Positions 55,344-63,650 of a DNA stretch of 64,000 nucleotides are shown piece by piece. How positions within the stretch are numbered: position 1 is the stretch's first letter; every line of letters begins with the position of its first letter. Below the pieces are notes generated by a model. It was not told the DNA's origin, ran no database searches, and saw only the letters and a list, made by a program, of their open reading frames with translations. This stretch comes from Microvirga makkahensis (GTDB lineage: Bacteria; Pseudomonadota; Alphaproteobacteria; Rhizobiales; Beijerinckiaceae), in assembly GCF_009830105.1 (NCBI RefSeq), contig NZ_WURB01000004.1, positions 186,001 through 250,000 of the forward strand. Direction: 5' to 3'. The translations under genes were made by a program, and so were the position numbers.

Positions 55344-56126
55344 TCACAACTCCTGCGCAACGCGCGCGAACGCGAGAACGTCCACCGAGGCCGCGCCGCC
55401 CCGCAGGAGCGCCCGGGCCGCCGCATTGGCAGTGGAGCCGGTGGTGAGCACGTCGTCGACGAGGAGCACCCGCTTGCCCGTCAGTCCGGTCCTGGCCTCG
55501 GACGGCACACGGAATGCGCCCTGCAGGTTCTCCCGCCGCTGCGCCTTGGTGAGGCCCACCTGACGCCGCGTGGGCTTGACGCGGGCAAGGACTGAAGGGT
55601 CGCAAGGCAGGCCGCTTTCCCCAGAGACCACTCTGGCCAGGGCCATGGCTTGGTTGAAGCGCCGCCCCCAGAGCCTCCAGCGATGAAGCGGCACCGGGAC
55701 GATCACGTCCGCATCGTGCAGGAGCTCAGCCCCGGCCCGGGCCATCATGCTCCCTAAGGCACGCGCCAGCTCCAGCCGGTCATTGTACTTGAGCCGGTGC
55801 ACGAGCAGGCTCGCCGTCCCGTCGTATTCCGCTACCGCCCGGGCACGCCCGAAGACGGGCGGGTCGGCAAGGGCGGCCGGCGACACCAGGGGCTGCCCGA
55901 GATCGACGGGGAAAGGCATCCCGAGCCGTTCGCAGAACGGGCGCTCGATGAAGCGGATGCCGGACCAGCAGGCGGCGCACAGCCCGTGCGGCTCGCCCGT
56001 CGCCGCCTCGCAGGCGATGCAGCCGGGCGGGTAAACCAGGCCGATCATCAAGCGGCCGGCCTCTCGCGTCGCGTGGAGCACGCGGGAGGATAGTCCGGAC
56101 CGTTGCGTCTCGGTGAGATCGCTCAT
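55344..56126 (-). CDS. ComF family phosphoribosyltransferase-like protein
   Basis: The 260-residue protein has an N-terminal zinc-ribbon-like segment (CIAC...CAAC, about residues 37-55). The PRTase domain carries LVHRLKYNDRLELARALGSMM and the PRPP motif VLLVDDVLTTGSTANAAARAL. In naturally competent bacteria ComF helps take up DNA; in most Proteobacteria its role is unknown. It is divergent from a methyltransferase gene, with a type-A repeat in the gap. Confidence 0.92.
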   Translation of the reverse strand: MSDLTETQRSGLSSRVLHATREAGRLMIGLVYPPGCIACEAATGEPHGLCAACWSGIRFIERPFCERLGMPFPVDLGQPLVSPAALADPPVFGRARAVAEYDGTASLLVHRLKYNDRLELARALGSMMARAGAELLHDADVIVPVPLHRWRLWGRRFNQAMALARVVSGESGLPCDPSVLARVKPTRRQVGLTKAQRRENLQGAFRVPSEARTGLTGKRVLLVDDVLTTGSTANAAARALLRGGAASVDVLAFARVAQEL

Positions 56127-56221
56127 CGGACAAGCTTAGCGGATAAGGGATTGATGGACGAGATGTAATTACGCTCTCTAGGGCAGGGTGCCGGCGTGGG
56201 CGGTGAAACCCGTTTTCTGCA

Positions 56222-56311
56222 CGTCGTCGCCGGCCTTGTGCCGGTGACGCCAATGGCTTGGAGGGCCGCGTCTTTCCGATCTGGATGACCGGGACGCGCC
56301 CGGTCATGACG
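56222..56311. repeat. Type-A dispersed intergenic repeat, copy 5
   Basis: CGTCGTCGCCGGCCTTGTGC begins, GCCGCGTCTTTCC lies in the middle and GACCGGGACGCGCCCGGTC-ATGACG ends it. Both halves fold on CCGG-type hairpins. It lies between the divergent comF and methyltransferase genes. Confidence 0.7.
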
Positions 56312-56403
56312 CGGAGGGGATGCGGTCCAAGAAGGCCCCGGAAAATGTCCTTGGCTAGAATTCCCTTGGCTGGCGTGCCGTTACACGCCATATCGAGCGC
56401 CTG

Positions 56404-57285
56404 ATGAGCACACCCGACGTCTTCGACCGCACCCTTGTCCGCCAGCGCCTCTCGCGCGCGCTGAGGGCCGGCTATGCCGATTTCCTCCTGGTTCGTGCCT
56501 TGGAGGACCTGCAGGAGCGGCTGGCCACCGTGCTGCGCTCCTTCTCCCTGGCCCTCGACGTGGGAACGCCGACGCCTGCCGCGGCCGATGCCCTGATGCG
56601 CGGCGGCCTCGCGGAGAAGGTGGTGCGCCTTTCCCCCACGCCCGAGGCAGGCAGCGTGCTGGGCGACGAGGAGCGGTTACCCTTCTCCGGGGAACGGTTC
56701 GATCTGGCGGTATCGCTGCTCGCTCTCCACGCGGTCAACGATCTTCCGGGCGCGCTCATCCAGATCCGGCGGGCGCTCAAGCCCGACGGCCTGTTCGTCG
56801 GCGCGCTGCTCGGCGGCGCCACCCTGACCGAACTGCGGCAGGCCCTGACCCAGGCCGAGGCCGAAATGGATGGCGGGGTGAGCCCGCGTGTCGCTCCCTT
56901 CGCGGACCTGCGCGACATCGGCGGCCTGCTCCAGCGGGCCGGCTTCGCCCTGCCGGTCACCGATACGGACATCGTCCGCGTGCGCTACGCCAATGCCTTT
57001 GCCCTCATGCGCGACCTGCGCGCCATGGGTCTGACGAACGCGCTGAACGATCGCCGCCGGACGCCTCTGAAACGCGGCACCCTGATGCGCGCGGCCGGGA
57101 TCTATGCGGAGCGCTTCGCCGATCCCGACGGGCGAATCCCTGCGACCTTCGAGATCGTCTGGCTCTCCGGCTGGGCACCGCACGAGAGCCAGCAGAAGCC
57201 CTTGAGGCCGGGCTCCGCCAGGATGCGGCTCGCCGATGCGCTCGGCGTGAAGGAGGGGGATCCCATGCGGCCGGAAAAGGAATGA
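56404..57285 (+). CDS. SAM-dependent methyltransferase (BioC/NDUFAF5-like)
   Basis: The 293-residue protein has a class I methyltransferase fold with an altered motif I (LALDVGTPTPAAADALM), followed by RLPFSGERFDLAVSLLALHAVNDLPGALIQIRRALKPDGLFVGALLGG. The C-terminal MRDLRAMGLTNALNDRRRTPL matches the NDUFAF5 group, which in mitochondria hydroxylates a complex I arginine. The early FDRTLVRQRLSRAL start fits this group too. The role in this bacterium is uncertain. Confidence 0.85.
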   Translation: MSTPDVFDRTLVRQRLSRALRAGYADFLLVRALEDLQERLATVLRSFSLALDVGTPTPAAADALMRGGLAEKVVRLSPTPEAGSVLGDEERLPFSGERFDLAVSLLALHAVNDLPGALIQIRRALKPDGLFVGALLGGATLTELRQALTQAEAEMDGGVSPRVAPFADLRDIGGLLQRAGFALPVTDTDIVRVRYANAFALMRDLRAMGLTNALNDRRRTPLKRGTLMRAAGIYAERFADPDGRIPATFEIVWLSGWAPHESQQKPLRPGSARMRLADALGVKEGDPMRPEKE

Positions 57286-57376
57286 TCTTTCGTATCGGGG
57301 CCTTCAGCTGAAACCGGGCTGCGCTATCTCAGTTGTCGAGAGAGCCCCCTGGTGAACCCTTGGAGAGCCCAGCGCC

Positions 57377-57742
57377 ATGAATGAGCCCGGTCCGGATCAT
57401 CCGATCACGATCACGCCCAACCCGCATCGCATCCGGGTCATGCTCGGTGGCTTCATCGTCGCCGAGACGACGCAGGCGCTGACCCTCCAGGAGGCCACCC
57501 TCCCGCCCGTGCACTACATTCCCCGGCAGGACGTGCACATGGACCTTCTCGATCCCACCAATCACCGGAGCCATTGCCCCTACAAGGGCGACGCCTCCTA
57601 TTTCACCGTGAACGGCGGCGGGCTCGTGCGCGAGAACGCGGCGTGGAGCTACGAGAATCCCGCCCCTTCCGTGGCGGCCATCAGGGATCATGTGGCCTTC
57701 TACCCTGAGAAGGTCGACGCCATTGAGGAGTTCCGGGACTGA
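57377..57742 (+). CDS. DUF427 domain-containing protein
   Basis: The 121-residue protein has the DUF427 pattern: RVMLGGFIVAETTQALTLQEA, the PVHYIPRQDVHMDLLDPTNHRSHCPYKGDASYFTV core (with the conserved HCPYKGDA) and a C-terminal AWSYENPAPSVAAIRDHVAFYPEKV. The family is widespread and its biochemical role is not known. A terminator is not obvious. Confidence 0.93.
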   Translation: MNEPGPDHPITITPNPHRIRVMLGGFIVAETTQALTLQEATLPPVHYIPRQDVHMDLLDPTNHRSHCPYKGDASYFTVNGGGLVRENAAWSYENPAPSVAAIRDHVAFYPEKVDAIEEFRD

Positions 57743-57860
57743 CGGAAAGAGCGGGAGGGCCCGCGCCTGACCGGCGCCGGTGAGTGGGGCGGACTTCGCC
57801 TAAGGCAAGGCTTGCCGCCGCCGCTGCCTCGCGTCACTCTTCGTGAAAACGGATGATCCC

Positions 57861-59009
57861 ATGCCGCCTTTCACGTTCAATACCGCCCCGTCCCTCGTCT
57901 TCGGTGCCGGCAGCATCGCGCGCCTCGGCGAGATCGCGGCGCGGCAGCTCGGGCCCCGAATCGCGCTCGTCACCGATACCGGGCTGGTGAAGGCGGGCCT
58001 GCTCGACAGGGCTCTCCATTGCCTGGAAGAGGCGGGCGTTGCGGTCGATGTGTTCGACGGGGTCGTGGCCGACCCGCCCGAGGCGGTCGTTCTCGCGGCC
58101 GTCGAAAAGGCAAGGGCTTTCGACGCCCGGGCGGTGATCGGCTTCGGTGGCGGATCGTCCATCGATGTGGCGAAGCTCGTCGCCCTGCTCGTCGCGGGCG
58201 GCGAGAGTCTCCCTGAGATCTACGGCGTCGGAATCGCGAAAGGCCCCAGGCTCCCGCTTCTCGCTGTTCCCACCACTGCGGGCACCGGGTCGGAGGTGAC
58301 GCCGATCTCCATCGTCACCACCGGCGCGCACGAGAAGAAGGGCGTGGTGTCGCCCGTCATCATCCCCGATGTGGCGCTGCTCGATCCGGACCTCACCCTG
58401 AACCTGCCGCCGCCCGTGACGGCCGCCACCGGCATCGATGCGATGGTTCACGCCATCGAGGCCTATACCTCTGCGAGCCTCAACAACAATCCCGTTTCCA
58501 GGGCGCTCGCGAAAGAAGCGCTGCACCTGCTCGGGCGCAACATCGAGCGCGCCGTGCACCACGGCCGGGACGGGGAGGCGAGGGCCGCGATGCTCGTCGG
58601 CTCCATGCTGGCGGGACAGGCTTTCGCCAATTCGCCGGTCGCCGCCGTGCACGCGCTCGCCTATCCGATCGGCGGCCGTTTCGGCGTGCCGCACGGCCTC
58701 TCCAATGCCCTCGTTCTGCCGCACGTGCTGCGTTTCAATGCGAGCGCCTGTGCGAGAGAATATGCGGAACTCGCGACACATGCTTTCCCCGAACTCGGAG
58801 AAGGCGCCGGGGCCGACGCCTTCGTCGAGGCCCTGGCCTCGCTCTGCGCGAGGGTCGGCCTCCAGCCGCGCCTGCGCGAGGTGGGGATCCCGCAGGATGC
58901 GTTGCCGCTTCTGGCCGAGGACGCGATGAAGCAGACCCGTCTTCTCGTGAACAACCCGCGCCCGGTCACCTTGAGCGACGCGCGCGCGATCTACGAAGCC
59001 GCTTGGTGA
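57861..59009 (+). CDS. Iron-containing alcohol dehydrogenase
   Basis: The 382-residue protein belongs to the Fe-ADH family. The NAD(P)-binding GFGGGSSIDVAK, PTTAGTGSEVTP and metal-site DAMVHAIEAYTS, with NSPVAAVHALAYPIGGRFGVPHGLSNAL (His ligands), are all present. The substrate could be an alcohol, a lactaldehyde or a hydroxy acid; it cannot be named. The ATG at 57861 is preferred to a GTG at 57843. The next gene, a thioesterase, starts nine bases later. Confidence 0.92.
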   Translation: MPPFTFNTAPSLVFGAGSIARLGEIAARQLGPRIALVTDTGLVKAGLLDRALHCLEEAGVAVDVFDGVVADPPEAVVLAAVEKARAFDARAVIGFGGGSSIDVAKLVALLVAGGESLPEIYGVGIAKGPRLPLLAVPTTAGTGSEVTPISIVTTGAHEKKGVVSPVIIPDVALLDPDLTLNLPPPVTAATGIDAMVHAIEAYTSASLNNNPVSRALAKEALHLLGRNIERAVHHGRDGEARAAMLVGSMLAGQAFANSPVAAVHALAYPIGGRFGVPHGLSNALVLPHVLRFNASACAREYAELATHAFPELGEGAGADAFVEALASLCARVGLQPRLREVGIPQDALPLLAEDAMKQTRLLVNNPRPVTLSDARAIYEAAW

Positions 59010-59017
59010 TCCGCCCC

Positions 59018-59452
59018 ATGTCCGAACGTCCCGCGCGGCTGTCCCGCTCCGCCTTCAAGGTTTTTCGCCCCATCGCCACGCGCTGGATGGACAACGATGT
59101 CTACGGCCACGTGAACAACGTGCATTACTATTCCTATTTCGACAGCGCCGTGAACGCATGGCTCATCGATGAAGGTTTGCTCGACATCGCCCATAGTCCC
59201 GTGATCGGCCTCGTGGTGGAAACCGGCTGCACCTATTTCGAGAGCGTCGCCTTTCCCGAGCGGCTGGAAGCGGGCATCGCCGTTGCCCATCTCGGCCGCT
59301 CCTCCGTGCGCTACGCCGTCGGCGTCTTCAAGGAAGGCGCGGAGTTCACCGCGGCGCAGGGCCACTTCGTCCATGTGTATGTGGAGCGGGCGACGCAGCG
59401 TCCCGTCGACATTCCGTCGAGGACGCGCGAGGCGCTCAGGGCCCTCGCCTGA
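59018..59452 (+). CDS. Acyl-CoA thioesterase, 4HBT hot-dog family
   Basis: The 144-residue protein has the 4-hydroxybenzoyl-CoA thioesterase pattern: TRWMDNDVYGHVNNVHYYSYFDSAVNAWL, with the catalytic-site Asp in MDNDVYGHVNN and the fold-closing LEAGIAVAHLGRSSVRYAVGVF. It would release free acids from acyl-CoA. It is nine bases downstream of the alcohol dehydrogenase gene and likely co-transcribed. Its 3' end overlaps the convergent EamA gene by 17 bases. Confidence 0.9.
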   Translation: MSERPARLSRSAFKVFRPIATRWMDNDVYGHVNNVHYYSYFDSAVNAWLIDEGLLDIAHSPVIGLVVETGCTYFESVAFPERLEAGIAVAHLGRSSVRYAVGVFKEGAEFTAAQGHFVHVYVERATQRPVDIPSRTREALRALA

Positions 59453-60362
59453 GCCTGCCCGAGAACGACACGAGCGCAACGCCCGAGAGCACCACCGCTC
59501 CGCCGAGCAATTCGCGCGGGCCCACGCTCTCGTTCAGGAACAGGACCGCGAGCAGAACAGTCCAGACCGGCGCGAGATAACCCACCATCGAGGCGCGCGT
59601 CGGACCCGTGCGGCGGATGAGATTCATGAACAGCAGGATCGGCAGGGCCGTCGAGAGGGCGCCCAGCGTCAGCAGCGGCGCAAGATGCGAGGGGACGGCC
59701 GCGAAGGCCGTAGGGCCGGCGATGGAAAGAGCCAGCAGAGTCGCTGCGAGGCCGGAGCCGATCTGCTGGCCGAGCGCCATGCGTGCCGGGGGCATGGTCT
59801 TGACGGTGCGCACATAGACATTCGCCGCCGCATAGCTGCAGGCGACCAGCACCATGGCGAGAATGCCCGTGGCGCTGATGCCGCTGTCGGGCAGGGCCGC
59901 GGGGCCGATCAGGATGCCCATCCCCATGAAGCCCACGAGCACCCCGGAGAGTCGCTGGAGGGTGAGCCGCTCGTCGGCAAACAGCAGATGCGAGGCAAGG
60001 GCCACGATCAGAGGGGAGGAGGCCTGGATCATGGCGGCGGGCGCGGTGGCGATCTGCGTCAGCGCATAGGCGACGAGCACGTTCGGCAGCCAGCCGTTGA
60101 AAGTGCCGAGAAAGGCCCAGACCCTCCATTCATCGCCCTGGGGCAGGATGCTCTTGCCCTGCAGCGCGAACCATGTGGCCAGGGCCGTGCCTCCGATCGC
60201 GCCGCGCATCGCAGCCAACACGAAGGGATCGAGATCTCCGCTCAGCTTCACGAACAGGAGCGCGCTGCCCCAGAGGAAGGAGCAGGCGAGGAGATTGGAG
60301 AGAATGAAGGCCGGGGTCGGGGCGGGCGTCGATGGAGCGGCCTCGGCGGTCTGGGACGACAT
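59436..60362 (-). CDS. DMT superfamily transporter, EamA type (second copy)
   Basis: The 308-residue protein has ten predicted helices, an EamA pair (about 20-155 and 165-300), with NLLACSFLWGSALLFVKLSGDLDPFVLAAMRGAIGG at the start and MVGYLAPVWTVLLAVLFLNESVGPRELLGGAVVLSGV near the end. Its substrate is unknown. It follows mutT by nine bases on the same strand. Confidence 0.9.
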   Translation of the reverse strand: MSSQTAEAAPSTPAPTPAFILSNLLACSFLWGSALLFVKLSGDLDPFVLAAMRGAIGGTALATWFALQGKSILPQGDEWRVWAFLGTFNGWLPNVLVAYALTQIATAPAAMIQASSPLIVALASHLLFADERLTLQRLSGVLVGFMGMGILIGPAALPDSGISATGILAMVLVACSYAAANVYVRTVKTMPPARMALGQQIGSGLAATLLALSIAGPTAFAAVPSHLAPLLTLGALSTALPILLFMNLIRRTGPTRASMVGYLAPVWTVLLAVLFLNESVGPRELLGGAVVLSGVALVSFSGRLRRGP

Positions 60363-60371
60363 GGACGGACC

Positions 60372-60797
60372 TTACGATCCGAGAAGATCGAGAAGGAAGG
60401 GGATCAGCGGCTCGTCGGCGGGCGGCATGGGATAGCCGCGCAGCTCCTGCGGCTTCACCCATTTCAGGGCCTGCCCTTCCATGGATTGCACGAAGCCTTC
60501 CCAGCGGCGGCAGATGTAGAGCGGCATGAGGAGGTGGAAGCTCTCATAGGCATGGCTCGCGAAGGTCAGCGGGGCGAGGCATGGCTCCTTCACGGTGATG
60601 CCGAGCTCTTCGTGCAGCTCGCGGATCAGGGTCTCCTCCGGCCGCTCGCCGGGCTCCACCTTGCCACCCGGAAACTCCCACAGCCCGGCGAGCTGCTTTC
60701 CTTGAGGGCGTTGCGCCAGAAGGATCCGGTTGTCCGTGTCGACGAGCGCGACGGCAACGACGAGGGTGAGCTTGAGAGGAGAGGTGTTCGCGGTCAT
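60372..60797 (-). CDS. mutT: (Deoxy)nucleoside triphosphate pyrophosphohydrolase MutT
   Basis: The 141-residue Nudix protein has the complete box GGKVEPGERPEETLIRELHEELGI (about residues 37-60). MutT removes 8-oxo-dGTP from the pool and so prevents A:T to C:G mutations. GGGAGAG lies before the ATG at 60797, so the longer upstream start was not used. It often sits in the PPIase-argJ-mutT cluster, although here argJ and mutT are separated by a damaged lipoprotein gene. Confidence 0.92.
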   Translation of the reverse strand: MTANTSPLKLTLVVAVALVDTDNRILLAQRPQGKQLAGLWEFPGGKVEPGERPEETLIRELHEELGITVKEPCLAPLTFASHAYESFHLLMPLYICRRWEGFVQSMEGQALKWVKPQELRGYPMPPADEPLIPFLLDLLGS

Positions 60798-60997
60798 GGC
60801 AGGCTCTCCCTCAGCAGATTTTGAGGCGGAACACAATTGGGACTGTCGAATAGGGAGCCGTCCCTGCGAATGGCATGCCGGCCGAAGGAAAGCGCAAGGC
60901 TCAAGGGATCGAGGACGAAGAGCCCCGGCCCTGCCTCTTCTGTCCGGTCAGGGGGGAGCGGGGTCGATCCTGACGGCCGTTGAGCGGCGGCCTGGGC

Positions 60998-61367
60998 TCA
61001 AGGCAGCGTCACGCTGCCGCCTGTGCCTGTTCCGCCCGTCGCCGATCCACCCGTGGATTGCGCGGACGATGTGCCTTGAACCGAGGTATTCACCCTCGTC
61101 TTGACGCCCTGGGCTCCGATTCCCAGAGCGATTCCCGCACCGGCGCCCGTCAGGAACGAAGTCACAGGCGCTTGGGCAAAACCTGCTGCGACAGGAACAT
61201 ATCGGCCCGGGCGTTCCTCGAAGAGCACCACGCTCGTGGGGGGGCGATACGCCGTCTCCAGGGCTGGAGACCATGGCGACCCGCTGGCGCGTGGACAGCG
61301 TGCTCTCGCGAACCGTCATCGTATTGCAGGCGGATGCGAAAAAGCAAAGAACGCAAGCGGTTACCAT
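60998..61367 (-). pseudogene. Lipoprotein gene disrupted by a frameshift at a C7 run
   Basis: On the minus strand a lipoprotein start (MVTACVLCFFASACNTM, lipobox ASAC) at 61367 continues through STLSTRQRVAMVSS but then runs into nonsense. In a second frame, PPTSVVLFEERPGRYVPVAAG and ITS continuation to SGGSVTLP form a convincing C-terminal half of 77-plus residues. The frames meet near a run of seven C at about 61238-61244 (minus strand). One C fewer restores a single frame. This may be a sequencing error, phase variation or true decay. No family is recognised. Confidence 0.55.
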
Positions 61368-61650
61368 CCGCGGTACGGGCCTTGCCATAGCTTGCATTGT
61401 CGACGCTCCTGCGATCGGCGGCACCGCCTTGAGCGGGGACGCCTTCGGCGGTGCGGCCAGCGTGACCGGGACCGGCGGCGGCTCGGCCACCGGCGGATTC
61501 GGCACGAGCGGCTCGGCCTTCGGCGGTGGCGCCACGATCGGCGGTGGCGGCAACGGCACCAATGGCGGCTCGACGGATTCGTCCGCAAACGAGCTTACGA
61601 CGGCACGGGATGCCTGGGGCTGCGCGGATGGAACGAGAGGCGGCTGCTAA
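61273..61650 (+). CDS. Doubtful glycine-rich hypothetical protein
   Basis: A 125-residue plus-strand frame has a Gly/Ser/Thr-rich second half (SATGGFGTSGSAFGGGATIG). It starts inside the damaged lipoprotein gene on the other strand and has no clear ribosome site. Antisense frames over the same bases are proline-rich, so the pattern may be a GC artefact. The stop codon lies in a 13-bp tandem duplication. Confidence 0.25.
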   Translation: MATRWRVDSVLSRTVIVLQADAKKQRTQAVTIRGTGLAIACIVDAPAIGGTALSGDAFGGAASVTGTGGGSATGGFGTSGSAFGGGATIGGGGNGTNGGSTDSSANELTTARDAWGCADGTRGGC

Positions 61651-61672
61651 ATCCCAAGCCTAAATCCCAAGC
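61647..61672. repeat. Perfect tandem duplication of 13 bp
   Basis: CTAAATCCCAAGC occurs twice without spacing (61647-61659 and 61660-61672). The first copy contains the stop of the doubtful plus-strand frame. It looks like replication slippage. Confidence 0.85.
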
Positions 61673-61823
61673 GTGCTCTCGCGAAGAGAGCCTTCGAATC
61701 GGCAACGGCCCGGCCCGAAAACCCATCGAGCCGGGCCGTCAACCATTGCCCCGTCGCGAGCTTTCGTGCGGGCTCTGATGCGGGAGGCCGCTTTGGACTT
61801 GATCCTCCGGCGCACCGGGTGGA

Positions 61824-63065
61824 TCAACTCCGGTAATCGCCGTTGATCTCCACGTAGGCCTTGGTGAGGTCGCAGGTCCATGCGGTGGCCTCGCCGCGCC
61901 CCAGACCCAGGTCGACGCGGATCATGATCTCGTCGCCCTTCATGTAGGCCGAGGTTTTCGCCTCGCTGTAGTCCGGGTCGCGTGCGCCCTTCACGGCCAC
62001 GCGGATGTCGCCGAACCAGATGGCGAGCTTGTCCCGCTCGGCCGGCTCGCCCGCCTTGCCGACGGCCATGACCACGCGGCCCCAGTTTGCGTCCTCGCCG
62101 GCCACCGCCGTCTTCACAAGCGGGGAATTGGCGATTGCCATGGCAATGCGCTTGGCGGACGTGGCGCCTGCGGCGCCCGTCACCTTCACGGTCACGAACT
62201 TGCGTGCGCCTTCGCCGTCGCGGGCGACCTGCTGGGCGAGATCGCAGAGCAGACCCTCGAGCGCGGCGCGGAATTCCTTTAGACGGCGGTCGCTCGGCAG
62301 CGATATCGCGGGCGCGCCGCGCTTGGCGGCAGAGCCGGTCGCGAAGAAGAGCAGGGTGTCGGAGGTGGAGGTGTCGCTGTCCACCGTCACGCAATTGAAG
62401 CTCTTGTCGGCGCCTTTCTTGAGCAGCGCCTGCAGAACGGGCGCCGCGATCGGCGCGTCGGTGAAGATGAAGGAGAGCATGGTCGCCATGTCGGGCGCGA
62501 TCATGCCCGCTCCCTTGGCGATGCCGTTGATCGTCACCTCGACGCCCCCGATGGTGGCCGTGCGGGTCGCCACCTTCGGGAAGGTGTCGGTGGTCATGAT
62601 GGCCTTGGCGGCGTCGAGCCAGACATCGGGCTTTGCCTTTTTCTCGCAGGCCTCCAGCACGCCCTGAAACCTGGTGGCGTCGAGCGGCTCGCCGATCACG
62701 CCGGTCGAGGCGATGAATACCTGCGAGGCGCGGCAGCCCGCGGCCCCGGCCGCGATCTCGGCGGTGAGCTTCACGGCCTCCGCGCCTTTCTTACCCGTGA
62801 AGGCATTGGCATTGCCCGAATTGACCACCAGCGCGCGCGCCGTGCCCTTGGGAAGGTTCTTGCGGCACCAATCGACCGGGGCCGAAGGGCATTTGGAGCG
62901 CGTGAACACGCCTGCCACCGCCGTGTCCTTGGGCAGGGTCACGTAGAGTACGTCCGTCCGGTTCTTGTATCGGATTCCGGCCTCCGCGGTTGCCAGCCGG
63001 ACGCCGTCGATGGCGGGAAGGCTGGGAAATGTCTTAGGCGCGAGCGGAGACACGGTTTGGGACAT
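61824..63065 (-). CDS. argJ: Bifunctional glutamate N-acetyltransferase/amino-acid acetyltransferase ArgJ
   Basis: ArgJ transfers acetyl from acetylornithine to glutamate (cyclic arginine pathway), and bifunctional forms also acetylate glutamate with acetyl-CoA. The 413-residue precursor is cleaved before Thr195 in [17 protein letters not shown] to give alpha and beta chains; that Thr is the nucleophile. [17 protein letters not shown] and NANAFTG mark the N-terminal part. The ATG at 63065 is used; a few upstream codons are possible. Upstream lies a PPIase gene, as in relatives. Confidence 0.95.
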   Translation of the reverse strand: MSQTVSPLAPKTFPSLPAIDGVRLATAEAGIRYKNRTDVLYVTLPKDTAVAGVFTRSKCPSAPVDWCRKNLPKGTARALVVNSGNANAFTGKKGAEAVKLTAEIAAGAAGCRASQVFIASTGVIGEPLDATRFQGVLEACEKKAKPDVWLDAAKAIMTTDTFPKVATRTATIGGVEVTINGIAKGAGMIAPDMATMLSFIFTDAPIAAPVLQALLKKGADKSFNCVTVDSDTSTSDTLLFFATGSAAKRGAPAISLPSDRRLKEFRAALEGLLCDLAQQVARDGEGARKFVTVKVTGAAGATSAKRIAMAIANSPLVKTAVAGEDANWGRVVMAVGKAGEPAERDKLAIWFGDIRVAVKGARDPDYSEAKTSAYMKGDEIMIRVDLGLGRGEATAWTCDLTKAYVEINGDYRS

Positions 63066-63228
63066 GCAAAGTCTCAACGGTGAGCGGATGGAACAGTGTT
63101 AGGAACCGCGACCTGCGGTTTTTTAAGGCTTTTTGTCAAGTCAAAGCTGCACGAAGCACGGCTGCAGATGGCCGGGAACGCGTCGGCTGTGTCCTCGTTG
63201 ACCCGGTCAGCAGGCAATGGAGGCATTC

Positions 63229-63441
63229 ATGACGGGCAAGCACCCGAAGACCAAGCCCGAGGAGCGGCCGCGCAGCGACCTCGAGGTCGATCCAGGAATC
63301 GGACGCTCCAAAGGCACCACCATGTCGGGTGAGGATCCGCGCGATCTTGACGGCGGCTCGACCTTTCAGGGCGATGTGGAGAACCAGACCAACCGCGAGG
63401 GCGGCGTCGATCCCGGCCGCATGGGCCGGACGAACAAGTAA
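63229..63441 (+). CDS. Small hydrophilic protein, 70 aa
   Basis: The ATG at 63229 follows GGAGG by 5 bases; an ATG at 63217 lacks a good site. The protein (MTGKHPKTKPEERPRSDLEV) is rich in Lys, Arg, Glu, Asp, Gly and Asn with no hydrophobic core, and so is probably disordered. It resembles in style the other small polar proteins of this window. No domain is recognised. Confidence 0.65.
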   Translation: MTGKHPKTKPEERPRSDLEVDPGIGRSKGTTMSGEDPRDLDGGSTFQGDVENQTNREGGVDPGRMGRTNK

Positions 63442-63468
63442 CGGCAGTCCTGCCTTCGTGATCTCGCT

Positions 63469-63555
63469 CGTCATCACCGGCCTCGTGCCGGAGATCGACG
63501 CCTGTGAGGTGCAGCGCTTTCCGGGTTAGAGGCGGCCGGGACACGCCCGGCCATA
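63469..63555. repeat. Type-A dispersed intergenic repeat, copy 6
   Basis: CGTCATCACCGGCCTCGTGC begins, GTGCAGCGCTTTCC lies in the middle and GGCCGGGACACGCCCGGCC ends the element. It lies between the convergent small gene and PPIase gene. Confidence 0.7.
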
Positions 63556-63590
63556 CAATGGGAGGTGCGCGGGCAGGAGGGGCCACAATG

Positions 63591-63615
63591 AAAAAAGGCG
63601 GCCCTCAGGGCCGCC
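63591..63615 (-). terminator. Rho-independent terminator of the PPIase gene
   Basis: GGCGGCCC-TGA-GGGCCGCC (minus strand) is an 8-bp GC stem with a 3-base loop, followed by TTTTTT. It lies about 35 bases after the stop. Confidence 0.9.
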
Positions 63616-63650
63616 CTTCGAAGCTGTGAGCCGCGGCTTACCGTTTCGGC

